Made by a program: the position numbers and the translations under genes
Notes under the pieces: generated by a model
Databases searched by the model: none
What the model saw: only the letters and a program-made list of their open reading frames with translations
Told to the model about the DNA's origin: nothing
Part shown: piece by piece, positions 1 to 12,865 of the stretch
Layout of the letters: the number at the start of each line of letters is the position of its first letter
How positions within the stretch are numbered: the first letter of the stretch is position 1
Assembly: GCA_037013685.1 (NCBI GenBank)
Contig: CM072919.1
Span: 29,432,255-29,496,254, forward strand
Length of the DNA: 64,000 bases
Reading direction: 5' to 3'
DNA from: Acridotheres tristis
Taxonomy: Eukaryota > Chordata > Aves > Passeriformes > Sturnidae

Positions 1-200
1 TTCATCATGTTTTTCATTTGATTTATCTAGAAAAACAGAAATCCCATGTAACATCATCTTCAAACAAGTACATTTTTACACTAAATAAAGCCTTGTCTCT
101 GTGGAATACCTAAAATGACCCAATCAGAGAGTATTGCACTGTGGTACTACTATAAATCAGCACATTTGCTTTCGAAATAACACAGTTATTAAAGCTTTGC

Positions 201-660
201 TGTGTAAAAACCGAGGCAGGACTCAGACCAGCAGGGCTACTAAGACATTTATTCAGACAAATGAGTTGGCTTTATACACTTCTTCAGGACACAGTATTTC
301 CTTATAGCATGTTTTTCACTAAGCAACCTATCACACATTGCCATGTTAGCAACACACTTTCTTAATGTCCCTCTGTGGGGGCATCACATGCTGTTTAGGT
401 GTAGGGCAGCTTCTGGCAGGCTCCTCTCGGTGGGAGTCTGCCACCTGGAGTTTTTGCCCCCCAAGGTCAGGCAGAGACAAGGGTCTCTGTGCTGCCATGG
501 TGTTCTACAGGCATGTCCCACAGCCTGGAACTCAACTCTATCTTATTTCTCTCTCTACAGTACTGAGGAGCCCCAACCATACCTGAAAACTATTTCAAAC
601 CTTCTGTTTGCTTCTCTGCAAAGGATCTGCCATGGACCATTATAGTTCCAGTTGGTGTTT
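201..660 (-). repeat. Probable LTR fragment, minus strand
   Basis: Compared with its AT-rich surroundings this block is GC-richer, and plus-strand GACATTTATTCAGAC at about 243 reads as an AATAAA poly(A) signal on the minus strand, close to one end as in an LTR. Neither boundary nor a TSD could be fixed. Confidence 0.35.
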
Positions 661-961
661 TTGTAGATACAATATTGACAGTGTGATAAATGTGATTCGT
701 GCTAATTAAATTGTAACTATATTAGCAAAATTGTATTTAGATCAATAGAAGACCATTGTTACCGAGTGAAAGGGGGGGAGATGGGTGAGACAGGACAAAA
801 GACATCTTCCAGATGTTGGGAGTTGAAGGAGAAGGTTGGAAGAAAGTCAAATAAGAATAGTAGAAGGACGTAGGTCTGATAAGCAGCATCTAGGAATAGA
901 GCTTCAACCTTGAAATGGGCAAAAATGGAATGATTCCCAGCATGGGACTTAATTAGAGTCA

Positions 962-1310
962 TGTATGGAAAACATCTGCTCAGTCACACAGTGCGCCTGC
1001 GCTACCTGCGGGTCACACCTCGGTCACTGATGAAGACGATGAGCCTTCACCGGAAACAAGACCCTCAAAAGGATGAGAGACCCCCTAACTCATTAGTAGA
1101 GCATGCGCCGTGCAGTATAGTTACGTAGATTTTAGGAATAGAAACTAGGAGGAGCTTTCCAGAAACTTCTGTAGCCTACAGTATATAAGTGGGATTGTTA
1201 GCCCGAATGCTTCGGTACGAGAGGAAGGGCAGGCCCCTCCCCGTACCCCCGGTCGGTTTTGCTTATGCTTTATACGAACCTCAATTATACTAAAACACTT
1301 ACTCTCAAAT
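962..1310 (+). repeat. Probable LTR fragment, plus strand
   Basis: The block starts TGTATGGAAAACATC, is CpG-richer than its surroundings, and has a TATATAAG promoter-like word at about 1180 followed by a GC-rich segment. This layout resembles an ERV LTR. No TSD was found. Confidence 0.4.
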
Positions 1311-1794
1311 TTTATCCATCCCAAATTATACAACTGTAATACTTTACTTGGATTGTATTCAGTTTCAATAATTTTTGTAATCATCTTTAATACTTTTGAT
1401 TGTATTCATGTATAATTGTTACTATTAAAAATTTGTTGTTACTTTTAATCTTTGTTGTTTGTTTAATTGGAAAAAATAGAAAACCATTCATAACAACAGC
1501 AACAGCAAGTTTCAGCTTATTTTTCAATATACAGTCTGATGAATAAATTAGATAACTAAAAGAAATTACAGTCTTTTCTGCATATTTATTTTAACATTTA
1601 TGACAAAAATGGAGCTCATTTCATCCTATTTACTTTGGATCTCTCTTCTTTGTTGATTTCATAGGTTTTATCTCTGTAAATTTTAGCCAGCATAAGTTTT
1701 TCAGTGCTCTCCATTCATATAGTTTCACTCCAAACATGCATTACCTATTCTTAATAAATCCCAAATATATCCATCCAGTTATCAAACTGTTTTG

Positions 1795-1960
1795 ATGTCA
1801 ACCCACGAGGTTTTTTGTTTGGTTGTTTTTTTGTTTGTTTCTTGGCTTGATGTTTTGTTTTGGGGCGAGTTTTATTGTTTTTTGGGGGGCTTTTTGTGTT
1901 GTTTTTGGGGATTTTTTTTTTTTTTTTTGAGTGAGTGAGTGAGTGAGTGAGTGAGTGAAT
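1795..1960 (+). repeat. T/G-rich low-complexity tract with (GAGT)n
   Basis: A tract of T, TTTG and G runs leads into about seven to eight GAGT units at 1929-1959. It explains the lysine- and proline-rich minus-strand open frames here, which are not genes. Confidence 0.9.
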
Positions 1961-2289
1961 GACTTTTTGGTACTTAGATGCTGGCTGGAGATAAACCTCA
2001 ATACACATGAATTAAGGAAGACAGAACATGGTATTACATAGAAGGCATTATCTAAGTCAAAGCAAATTTTGATTAAATGGGACAACAATGCAGCGATCAG
2101 TGACAAATAAAGATTCCTATCAGAAAATATAGAAACATTTGCAAACATTTTCTAAAAATGACTGAAAATATTGTTTTTTCTCCACAAAAGAAAAAAAAAA
2201 GTGGAAATTGCATAGAACACAACTTTGCCCTAGAATATATATTCGTTAGCTCCAGTGTCACAGCACAAGCTGGCTTGCAGCTGGGCAAT

Positions 2290-2670
2290 TAATTCGGCCA
2301 TAAATGAGAGATCCGGTTCAAGCAGCCTGGTTTGATAAACAGGCCCCTAGATGAACAATAATAGGAGAGATTGAAACCCAAACAGGGATTTCACCAATGA
2401 GTTCCATCCTAATCTGCAGATGCCAAATGGTCAGAGAGTTGAGCAATCCAAACTCCCAACCAATCATATATGCTTGCCTGGGAACTCCAAACTCTCTATT
2501 TAAGGAGAGCTCACAAGAAATAAAGGCTTTTGTGACAAGGATCATAGTCTTTGTCTCAGACCTGGCACCAGCCAACGTTACACTCCAGCACATAGCACTC
2601 ATCTGCTCTCAGCTCCAGACATTAATATCTTTAATATTCAATATTTATGCCGTGTTTCTGCATTAGTAAC
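2290..2670 (+). repeat. Probable LTR fragment, plus strand
   Basis: A CTATTTAAGG TATA-like word at about 2496 is followed closely by AATAAAGGCTTTT at about 2519, then a C-rich tail. This compact promoter and poly(A) arrangement is typical of an LTR. Ends are uncertain. Confidence 0.45.
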
Positions 2671-4089
2671 TTTTAATAAAAATTTAAGGAGAACATCAAC
2701 TGGAACACATTAACTTTATAACATTTTTTAAAATTTGGAAATAAAGCACATAAATTGTGTCATGAATGTATTGTCTCAAATTGCAACTCTCAGACAGATG
2801 CTCTACTGCACTTACTTCCCTTAAAGTTCCTTGATATGGAAGTAAATGCAGCATTTAAAATGGGAGTTGAATAACATAAATAAAAAGGATTATGAGGAAG
2901 TTTAAAATATTACTTTATAGACAGTTATCTTGGTAAGTAATAATGATTTTTTTCAATGTGTTGACTGATCACATCATTCTCACCCAAACATACATTTCCC
3001 AGTAGATCAGAAAAAACTTCAGAGTCTGGTGACTATCTGCATTATTTCTATAGGAGCTAGTTACATGCAGTAAAATACCAAAGGAGAGTTGGATTTGTTT
3101 TTCATTTTTCCTACACTCCAGTGCTAAAGGTTTTTGTGTGTTAAATGGGTTTCCATTTTATGGGTGCTTTTGGTTAGCCTAAGTAGCACTGGAGGCAAAG
3201 GAGTGAGATCTCTGCTGCAATTGTAAGAAAGGAAATACAAGAGGTTATTTTGCATTAAATAAATTAGATTTATTCTGATTGCCTTGGCTTGGTATTTAAA
3301 GGTCTGATTTCACCTTCTATTCAGTGTAGGCCACTTAGAGAGAAAATTTATAGTAGTAAAAATGGTAACGTACAAGGAAAAAAGGCTCTAGAGGCTGAGT
3401 CTATCTAACCATAAGATTGTCCAATTTACACCGTAGGTTTTCTTCTGATCCTGAGAGTGCATGTTTAAAATTGGCAAGTTTCTATAAATAAATACAGAAA
3501 AGTTGGAATTACTTTAACATAAGTGAAAGGCAAAATACATCCCAGAAATCTTACTTCATCTTTAGCAGGTCAGCCCCTTAAGAATTTATTATTGTAACAG
3601 TCAGGACTAATTGAAGCCCTGACAAATTTAAAAATCATCTACCTGTTTTACTCATGTTCCTGACAGAATAATAGTCTTTTAAATTTACTAAAAGAAAAAA
3701 CTTACTCTGATTTTCTTTCATGAAAGCTAGACTTCATTTGAAGTTCTGACTTAATTTCTGATTCTCCGTTAAGGTTTAAAAAACCCTCCCATTTCATTTG
3801 TTAGTGTACAAACAGATGTGGTTTCAAATTTAACTGAAGAGAAAAGGAATTTACAACACTTACGGCAGAAAAGAAGGACAGCTGTACAGGTCATATGACA
3901 CTACAGATAACTTAGGAAAAAATTATAAATTGCCCATAATTTGGAATTTACATAGAAGTTTATTAGTGAACTTGAAGATATACATTTATTGGGATTTTTT
4001 TTGCTTTCTCATCTGTTTTCTACTTGAACATCAAAAAGTAAGTACTGTCTGGATGATATGGCCCATCAGAAATCTAATCAGTCCATTGA
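2671..4089. other. Intergenic, nothing recognised
   Basis: AT-rich sequence with no convincing gene, RNA or repeat. Confidence 0.6.
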
Positions 4090-4094
4090 GTCGA

Positions 4095-4805
4095 TGCTGG
4101 AGGTTGAATGGTTCCCTTTTCTTTCTGTTGAATTTCTCCCATTCTTATGCTAAGTAGTTGTGGCTACACCTTCAAACGGTAATGTTCTCTCGCAGGGGGG
4201 TGGGTGGAGGGAGGGGGGATAGACCGGAAAAGGAAAGGTGGGATGGGGGTCTTGGAGCTGGCTGTGACTCGCTCGTTTGGCTCGTGGAGTGGGAGGATGC
4301 CCTGTGCTCCGAGCTAGCATCTCCCCTGCCATCCCAGTGCGAGAGCCATGCTCCTTGCCGTTGGACATCACTCTGCTGCTCTCCCATCTCATCCTACTAC
4401 CTCCGGACACTTTGCCGAGCACCACGACCGACACCGTGAGGAGGGGGAGTCGCTCCTCCATCCCTCTCACCCCTGGGCCGCTGCTGCCATCACCCAGCCC
4501 TCTTCGACTGCGCGGGACCTGCCCTGCCCCCACAGCACCGGTAACCGAGCGCAGGGAGAGGACCTTGGCCAAAGGGGACTGGAGCGGAGCTAGACTGTTC
4601 TGTTTTGTTGTCAATTTCTATAGCTGTTGTTGTTTTCTGCCTTGTTAGATATCAGTAAAGAACTGTTATTCCTATCCCCATATCTTCTGCCTGAAGGCCT
4701 CTGATTTGAAACTAAAATAATTAAAAGGGAGGGGGTTGCTCTCTGCATCTCAGGAAAGGGGTTCTTACCTTTCCTTAGACCATACCTGTCTTTCAAACCG
4801 AGACA
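4095..4805 (+). repeat. Solo LTR, same ERVL-like family as the intron-3 provirus
   Basis: A 711 bp LTR starting TGCTGGAGGTTGAATGG and ending AAACCGAGACA. The flanking pentamers GTCGA (4090-4094) and GTCTA (4806-4810) differ at one base, consistent with an aged 5 bp TSD. The body contains the GC-rich block with CATCCTACTACCTCC and the AGTAAAGAACTGTTATTCC tail shared by all family members. The open frames on both strands here are not genes. Confidence 0.88.
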
Positions 4806-4810
4806 GTCTA

Positions 4811-6065
4811 TAATTGAAAAATAGGATGGAATTTCTTTGTTGCAGTTATTAGAGCAGCTGAAGCTGACAAATGGGGAGACCTTTCTCAATTCCATGTTAT
4901 GCTACTTCAAAGAGCAAGATCATCTGCAGACATACATCATCTTTTTGTGTATTAATATAAGGTTGCAATTTACTCACATGGCAATTACTCACTGTGAGTC
5001 TAAGAATCAATAATCTACATATGGAAAATATTTTGAAAAGAGAAGGAGATTCAGCAGTTCAAGAAATACATTTTTTTACATTTACATTTTTTACATTTTT
5101 TACTTGACTGAAAAAAATATTACTGTTCAGATAATTATTATGTGACTGAGTCTCTGAATTAGATATGCATGGAAAAAAAGAAAAACAATTGTGCAAGTAT
5201 TTAATTCTTGCACATTAAAAATAAAACTCAATACAAATTTAACAAGAAACTAAAATGCTTTAGCAGCAGTTAAAAAAAATGTGTGTGGCAGATGTATCAG
5301 ACAACTTAGCTGGGGAGATTGGAGTTGGGCAGAAGGGTTCAAACACTTTAGTATTAAAACAATATGTTTAGACTCTACTTAAACATCTATGTGTTTTTTG
5401 AGTTCTTACTCATACTTTATGTATACTTAACTGACAATGTTGCAGTTCATTCCCATCTTGGTTTTTAGGATCTGACATAAGAGATATTTTCAGAGTATGC
5501 TGTTCAAATAAAATAGAATATTACATTTGAAGAATCCTATCACAGTACTACCAATATCTTAGACTACTTTTGTATTTTTGCATTTTTAGTCTATACTTAG
5601 ATGGTGGAATTAACACAAATATTTCCTCATTAGCAGGAAATTATTAAGAAGCAAGTACTTTAGCTTTAGACTTCATCCATCCTTCAGTCTTTAATCCAGG
5701 CCCCAGAGCAGAAAGCATGTCTGCAATCAATTGACCAGGACTAATAAGTAAGTGCTTAGGACGGCATGAAGGTGGAATCCAAGTGAGATGTGACTTGATT
5801 CTGCCGTTTTCAGCTCACGTGGTAAGAACTGGTGCAGACAGAGATAGTTTCTGTAATGTTGGCTGGGTGCTGCTCTGCTTCAGAGGTTCAAGCTCTTGAT
5901 TGATTAATTCAATAGCTTGTAAAATTTTTCCATATAAGTAATGTTAAATGTTTATTAAATATCTGCACTATGAGAGTCCTTCCAAAGTGCAGCTGTTTAA
6001 AATAATGTAATAGCTGTAGTCTCCTGCTTGTTCCAGTGTATGCATTAGATGAGGTTTTCTTGAAA
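4811..6065. other. Intergenic spacer between two sister LTRs
   Basis: AT-rich, no gene recognised. It does not look like ERV internal sequence, so the LTRs on either side are separate insertions and not one provirus. Confidence 0.6.
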
Positions 6066-6070
6066 CATAG

Positions 6071-6785
6071 TATTGAGGGTTGAATTGTTCCCTTTTCTTT
6101 CTGTGGAATTTCTCCCATTCTTATTCTAAGTATTTGTGGCTACACCTTAGTAGCAATAGTTTTCTCTCGCAGCGGGCTGGGGGACAGGGGGACAGCAGAA
6201 AAGGAAAGGTGGGACAGGAGTCTGGGGCGGGCTCTCGCTCTCTCACTTTGCTCGTGGAGTGAAAGGAGGATGGCCCGTGCTCCGAGCTAGCATCTTCCCT
6301 GCTATCCCAGTGCCGAGAGCCACGTTCCCTGCCGTCGAACACCGCTCTGCTGCTCTCCCACCTCATCCTACTACCTCTGGATACTCTGCCAAGCACCATG
6401 ACCGACACCGTGACGGGGGAGTCGCTCCTCAATCCCCCTCACCCCTGGGCCGCTGCCGCCATCACTCCAGCCCTCTTTGACTGCGCGGGACCCGCCCTGC
6501 CCCCAGCACCGGTAACTGAGCTCAGGGAGAGGGAGCCTGCGGCCAAAATGGGACTGGAACTGAGCTATACTGTTCTCTTTTGTTGCCATTTTTTATAGCT
6601 GTTGTTTCTGCTGTTTTGCCTTGTTAGATATCAGTAAAGAACTGTTATTCCTATCCCCATATCTCCTGCCTGACAGCCTCTGATTTGAAACTATAATAAT
6701 TGGAAGGAAGGGGGTTGCATTCTGCATCTTAGGAAAGGGGTTCTTGCCTTTCCTTAGCAAAATAACTGTCTTTCAAACCGAGACA
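6071..6785 (+). repeat. Solo LTR, same ERVL-like family, perfect 5 bp TSD
   Basis: A 715 bp LTR from TATTGAGGGTTGAATTG to AAACCGAGACA. It is flanked by CATAG at 6066-6070 and CATAG at 6786-6790, a perfect 5 bp TSD that fixes both ends. It is very similar to the copy at 4095-4805 and lies in the same orientation 1.27 kb away. Confidence 0.92.
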
Positions 6786-6790
6786 CATAG

Positions 6791-9649
6791 AAATTGAATA
6801 TGGGTTTTAATGCACAAAACTGCTACATTTGGCGTATCTTCTTAATCTGTACTTATTTCTATAAATACTGGGCCACATATGCACCCTGTTAGTAATTTTA
6901 GATTGTGACTAGAACTATGCCATTTTAAAAGTTCTGTTCCATCTGTTCTTAAATGATCTAGTTAAAAAAAAATCACTAAAAACCAAAATCCAAAACCTGA
7001 GAATGAATATGAAGAAAATATTATCTGTAAGGACTAAATAGTATCCAAAACAGGCTGCTTTGGTCTGAAATCCCTTTAAGCATTCTAACAATAAAAAAAT
7101 CCTGAAACCTTCTATCCAAAATAAAAATATTAAGCATAATAATTATGAACATAATTTTATGCAGTCATAATCTATACAGGTTGCAGTGCAATGCTTGCGT
7201 TTATCTTCCTTAATGTGCTTGCTGTTTTGTAAGCATAGCTAAAGGACTTAAGAACCAAGTTTAAACCTGTCTAATTTTCTGTCTATAAAGTGTGGTAGAA
7301 TCTTTTCTGAAGTACATGTCCTAGCACTTTGAGTTCTAAGAGAGCACAGCAGCTGTTGTTCATAGGCCAGCTATAAACAGCAGTAAAGAACACTTCTGAT
7401 ATTGACTCTTATTATAATACCTATGTTTAATTATCTTGAATTTCTTTCTTCTTTTGCTTCCTAACAAGAGCATTTGTGAAGCACAGTTTTCACTAGCTGG
7501 GAGATGGAAGAAGAGGACAGGTAAGTGCTCCAGGAGAATTAAAATGTGGTAGTTATGAGTGGCTGACTGAAGTGGTAGCATCAGTTAATATTCACTTGAG
7601 ACCTGAGACAGAAACTGAAGGTCTGTTTTACTTAATATGGGAAGGCAATATATCCGTTTTCAAATGAAAAGTAAAAATTACTAAAATAACAAAAGAGTAA
7701 GATTTGCAGTCTAAATTTAATAAAATAAATCCTTCTTGAGAACGATGATAGAAGTTGGAATAGAGAGCTGCCAACTTAAACAGAGAGATAGCTAAAACTT
7801 GCTAAAACTAGTAAGCCAAGAAGAAACTTGGAGATAATAACTTTGATACAACAACTGCGAATTCGAACTGGCTCAAAAAATAAAATTCTGATCTTGAAAT
7901 GTTATTATCAGTATCAAGGAGATGAAGAGATATAGGCTGCAACAGCCAGGAAGCCAGGGTGTTACATGACTCATGGAAACAGAGGTGCAAACCATGTGTC
8001 AGAGTTTGCGTGGGTTGATCAGTACTACTGAGCATGCACAGTGTGGGTAGAGAAAAGGGTCTGCAGAGCATGCTGAAATGTAGTATTTTCAGTTCTACTT
8101 TCATCCCTCTGATGGAATAGAAGAATGACCTATGCTTAAATTCAGGACTCTACTGTTAAGAAATATTTTTCGGCATGGTTATAAAGTTTCATCTTATGAA
8201 AATGCCACTTTCACTTCATCGATAAAAGATCAAATTAATTTTTCCAGAGTTTGAGTATATTTTCCAGCCTTTAGGAAGCAATCACTAGGCCAAATCTAAA
8301 GATGAAACTGAGCAAATGAGACACAATTCAGTTAGTTAAAAAACTTCCTATGCTGTACAAGAGACAGAGCAAAACCAATATGCAATGCAGAGGACAATTG
8401 ATTAGATATGGGGAGTCAAGGCAAAGGAAAAAAAATTGTGTTCACAAACCCAAAGATCTGGTAGCCTGCCAGAAAAGATGTATCTATTGAAGATAAAAAA
8501 TAAGGAGCATTTTTATGGTGTAGGATCTGTCAGTGAAGAAAGAGATCTATGAATATATAACAATGCTTCATCTGGAGAGAAAGAGGTCTGTGAATACATA
8601 ACAATGCTTCATCTGGAGAGAGTCCATGTTATCAAATTGCTTTCTGGGTTGCCCCAAAGAAAGAGTTTCGCAGGGGGAGAGCACAGAATGGCATGTGATG
8701 AAAATTAGCCTAGCAAAGAACAAGGATTTTTTTGGTAGCAAACCTGAGCTCCTTCAGCAGCAAGTTGCCTACTTCCCCAGATGGAAAATGTACTAAGTTT
8801 TCTCCAAATAAATAAGTTTTTCTTGCAAAAACATCAGCCTGAATTCTAAAACCATTGCCCTAACAATGGTGCTTTGCAGGATGCACAGTTCAAATCTTGA
8901 TCATCTGAGATGCTGACAGAAAGGCTAGGAGTCCTGGATGTGAGACATGTCCAGGATTAATTATTCCAGCTCAAGATTCAGGGAAAGGTGATGCTAAATC
9001 CCATTTGCAGTGGTGTGGTTCAAGCAGGCTAAGGTGTCACAGGTGCTTTTGAAAGCTGAATGTCAATGCATGTCTACTCAGAGATACTCCTATAACATAC
9101 TATAAAATCCGAAAGTCATTTATTTGGGGGAAGCAAATGTCACCTGGAACCCCTCATAAATATTATACTGCTATGAAAAAAAGGGCTTCCTAAGCTCTTA
9201 TTCTGAGAACACAGAATGTTTTTGAGCTCTATGCCAGAGCTTGGGCTGGTAGGACTTACCTCACTAGCAATTTCCAGTCACTGCCAGAGAGGATTGTCAT
9301 TGTACACCATACCTCTCCTCTGTCAGTTCTTCCCTCTGCTTAACATTTTTTTATTTTAAGGAAGGGACATGGAGATGAGAACAGATCTAGATGTGACATA
9401 TGGAGGTTGGTGGGCCTACACAACAAGACTCCATGGTGGTCCCTTGGAAGGACACACCCTATGTTGGGAAAATCTCCTTTTCAGAGTGACTGAACAGAGC
9501 CTCTCCCAAGATGCCTTGTTAGGTATTCAAATGTACCCCAGTTCTACCTCCCTGACTGGCCCATTGGCCTCTCCACCCTTTTTCCCCCTTATATGTATGT
9601 TCCCTAGAATGTTCTCCATTCCCTGTCTACCCCTATCACAGCGGCAGAG
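6791..9649. other. Intergenic, one short tandem duplication
   Basis: AT-rich sequence without a recognisable gene. The only structure noticed is the 41 bp tandem repeat at 8537-8618. Confidence 0.6.
8537..8618 (+). repeat. 41 bp tandem duplication, two copies
   Basis: Units 8537-8577 and 8578-8618 begin AGAAAGAG and share ACAATGCTTCATCTGGAG; they differ at a few positions. It is a local duplication of unknown significance. Confidence 0.85.
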
Positions 9650-9843
9650 TGGCGGCATCTCACCAATGAGAAGGAGCCAGTAGGCGCGGGGCACGCACTG
9701 GTGCCGCAACCTTCCAGAGAAGCGTCTTTAGAAAGACATCCTGGTAGTAACAGGCATGTTCCCTCTCTTGGGAGGAGAGTGATTTCAGCTCTTTTGTGAG
9801 ATCCCCGCTCCGGCTGACAGTGGCGGAAGGGACGGGAGCCACA
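9650..9843 (-). mobile_element. ERV leader fragment, minus strand
   Basis: On the minus strand this follows directly after the LTR end at 9844 and starts TGTGGCTCCCGTCCCTTCC, a possible primer-binding site region. It contains the same CTCACAAAAGAGCTGAAATC block as the insert at 12866-13018. The fragment runs out near 9650 without a recognisable gag. Confidence 0.5.
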
Positions 9844-10130
9844 TGTGGTGATCCAAGGCAGAGTTTATTCCTTCTTGAAGGGTGCAGGGATGAAATGGCT
9901 CCAAGGGGCAGAGGGAACAGGGTTGATACAGGAGAGTCAGGGGTTGGGGTAGAAAAACTAACAAATCATCTGCGGGCGCAGGGGTGGCACAAAGGAGGAA
10001 GGGCCAATAGGTTACAAACAGTTTACATGAAACAGGGAGGCATGCCAGGGGAAACCTTATTATAGCCACTATTAGGAGAGAGTGCATAAGGGCATTCCCT
10101 CCATGGAAGAGATGCAGGCTTTTTCTCTAT
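9844..10130 (-). repeat. LTR-like element, minus strand
   Basis: Reading the minus strand, a GC-rich stretch leads to AATAAA (plus-strand TTTATT at about 9866) and ends GGATCACCACA, followed by the leader fragment. The 5' limit near 10130 is approximate. It is probably a class II ERV LTR. Confidence 0.5.
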
Positions 10131-10560
10131 GGGGCTTTCAGCCTCCACATACTCCTTGGCCCCATTTTCCTGCAGTGTTCCACCCCCTTTACCCTATTGG
10201 CTGCCATCCTTTGCCCAGCCTTTATACTGCACCGGGCCCTCAGACCACTGTCCCCAATGCTCTGCTCCACCTCCCCGTTATTCCCCATACTTAAACCTGG
10301 ACCTTCCATTGTGTCTTTCGTCTTTGTCACTGGTCCTTTCATGCACGGCTGGAATAAACCTCCTCAGAATTCCATACAAAGACCCTTCCCACTTTTTTGT
10401 CTCCAGCGACTTCACAGAAGCTATCTGGAGTATGTGCTTGGGTGACTGGGTGTGTGTGTGCCCGAGCAGCTTCGTTATTGGGGGCGCTTCCAGAAGGTCG
10501 TGGCACTGCTGCCTCTTGCTCCACTGCTGACCGGCTAGTGGTCCGTGACAGTGAAATATT
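10131..10560 (+). repeat. LTR-like element, plus strand
   Basis: Features in order: CCCTATTGGCTG (a CCAAT-type box) at about 10190, a TTTATACTG element at about 10222, AATAAA at about 10352, then a T-rich and GT-rich tail and GTTATTGGGGGCGC at about 10470 resembling an LTR/primer-site junction. Both ends are uncertain; no TSD found. It stands head to head with the minus-strand LTR beside it. Confidence 0.4.
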
Positions 10561-11865
10561 TGTGTTTTGCATTGTGGAAATTCTCCACTGGAAGCAAACA
10601 AGACTACAGCACTTTGCAGCAGCTGAGAAAAATAATTTTGTAATACTTGTTTCTGGACACAAACCTAGATTATTCATATCTTTCTTTAGCCTAAGCCCAA
10701 CACACATTTTCCCACTCTCTAGTCAGAAAAAACAGGTATGTGAAAATAAGTTCCCAAAATTCTGTCCACCTAAGTAGTGATTTCCTGTTCAAGTACTTCA
10801 GATTCAGATTTGTCTCTTCCTCTGTAATTAAAGAATATTCACATCTTGTGACTTATAGCACTTTACAAGTGTTTGTCTACAGATATACTTTTTCTTTCTT
10901 TCATATATTACTTTATTTCATTTAGGGCTAAATCAATAATATCAAAACCAAATATTTATTCTGCTTTAATGTTAAAGTCCATGATAAACTTGGTAAATCA
11001 AATTTACTTTCCATAGTATTTATCTGAACTTTAAAAATAGTGATGTTCTTTGTTGCCATAAAAAATAGCTATTTTTGATTTAGTGACATAAATTTCTTTA
11101 AAGAACATTAAAAAATAAAGTTGTCTAAGCAAAACTAAAAAGTCTTCTGCCTTTTATTTAGCGCAAATCATATTTATAAAAGTCAAAAGAGTAAGTCTCA
11201 GAAATTGATACAATGCTTATACTTCCTTTTCAGCATTGAAAAACTTCAAAAGAACTTCTAAAACTGTCACTGGTTAAGAATTTGAATGTTTTTCCTGATT
11301 CATCAAATAGAGAAAAAATAATTGCCCTCGGTAATGTCTCTGAGGAGACTACAAGTAATAGGATTAGATTATTACATTGATTTTTATGTGATAAAGTTGC
11401 ATTTTTAAAAACTTTTTAGTCCAAGAGATTTAACAAAATACTTTAGGGAACATTAAGAAATATCTTTCTTCATACATCTTTTTAAAATACAGCAGCTGCC
11501 TATCTGGAGGATATGACTAGAAGTTAGGTGAGCTGAAGGGATAACCTAACACTGTTGAAGTCAATCAAAATTTAACACCAACATCAGCAGATCAGCAACA
11601 CAATCTTAAATCTCCTTCACATCTTCACATTGACCTGGGTGACATAGGGGAAATGCAATTTCCTTGTGAATTTTTCTTGCCCAGGTTGGTGCCAGTGCCT
11701 TCTCTCTGGACTGAAAATTTCTGATGCAGACATTCCCATGGGAATTTAAATACCTAGCACCTTGGTCATCTGTAAGAGGAACACCAAATCCTAGTTTGCA
11801 AAGAAATAAAACATAGAGGGGGGAAGAAATGGACATCCTTGCATTTAAGAGAATGACTTGACCTG
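10561..11865. other. Intergenic, nothing recognised
   Basis: AT-rich; no gene or repeat supported. Confidence 0.6.
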
Positions 11866-11976
11866 ATTTGGGGGTTGAATTGTTCCACTTTCTTTCTGTG
11901 GAATTTATCCCATTGTTATGCTAAGTAGTTGTGGCTACTCCTTAGAAACTATAATGTTCTCTCGAAGGGGAGTGGG

Positions 11977-12370
11977 TGTTGCATCTCCCTAGATGCATTG
12001 GAAATGGTAGATTCCGTGACCCCTGCAATGTCCTTTGGTCTGGTCCCTCTCCCCTCCTGGCCATACCTAGCTGGCAGAGATCCAATTTCTTCCCGTCCCC
12101 CCTTTCAGACCCTAGAAAAGACCTGTGCCCCCTGACCTTGCCCTCTTTTTCTCCCTCTTGCCCTCTTTCCCTCTCTCTTTCTCTTTCTCCTTTTCCCTCT
12201 TTACTCTCCTGAGGAACCACAAGAAATAAACCCTGCAACCTCCCCAGGGGGAAAGAGCCTCTTTTGTTATCTTTTATTTACATTCATGTGGCGGACCCGG
12301 GAGTCTTCACCCTAACAGCTGAGTTAGCCTGGAGGAAAGGGTAAAGACTCCATAAGGGCAGAAAGCCACA
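11977..12370 (+). mobile_element. LTR-like element nested in the ERVL-type LTR
   Basis: A 394 bp insert begins TGTTGCATC and ends AAGCCACA, with loosely inverted ends. It sits between AGTGGG (11971-11976) and GGTGGG (12371-12376), a 6 bp near-duplication. It has a pyrimidine-rich tract and an AATAAA at about 12224. TGGCGGACCCGGGAGTC at 12289 resembles a primer-binding site, so the insert may be an LTR plus leader instead of an LTR alone. A 6 bp TSD would suggest a class II element. Confidence 0.6.
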
Positions 12371-12865
12371 GGTGGGTGGATGGGGGGAGACCGAAAATGG
12401 AAGGGGGGGAGAGGGGTCTGGAGCGCGCTCTCTCTGGCTCGTTTGGCTCGTGGAGTGGAAGGAGGATGGCCCGTGCTCCGAGCTAGCATCTTCCCTGCCA
12501 TCCCAGTGCCGAGATCCACGCTCCCTGCCGTTAGACATCGCTCTGCTGCTCTCCCACCTCATCCTACTACCTCCAGACACTCTACCGAGCACCATGACTG
12601 ACACCGTGAGGGGTCGAGTCGCTCCCCCATCCCTCTCAACCCTGGGCAGCTGCCACCATCACCCAGCCCTCTTCAACTGCGAGGGGCCTGACCTGCCCAC
12701 AGCACCAGTACCTGAGCACAGAGGGAGAGGGAGCCTGTGGCCAAAAGAGACTGGAACTGAGCTATACTGTTCTGTTTTGTTGTCAATTTTTATAGTTGTT
12801 GTTGTTTTCTGCTATTTTGCCTTGTTAGATATCCGTAGAGAACTGTTATTCCTATTCCCATATCT

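Noticed and set aside
4150..4648. 154-codon minus-strand and 123-codon plus-strand frames
   Set aside because: Both are inside the LTR at 4095-4805, and related broken frames occur in the sister LTRs.
4095..6785. LTRs at 4095 and 6071 as the two ends of one short provirus
   Set aside because: Each has its own flanking duplication, and the 1.27 kb between them shows no primer site, gag or pol similarity.
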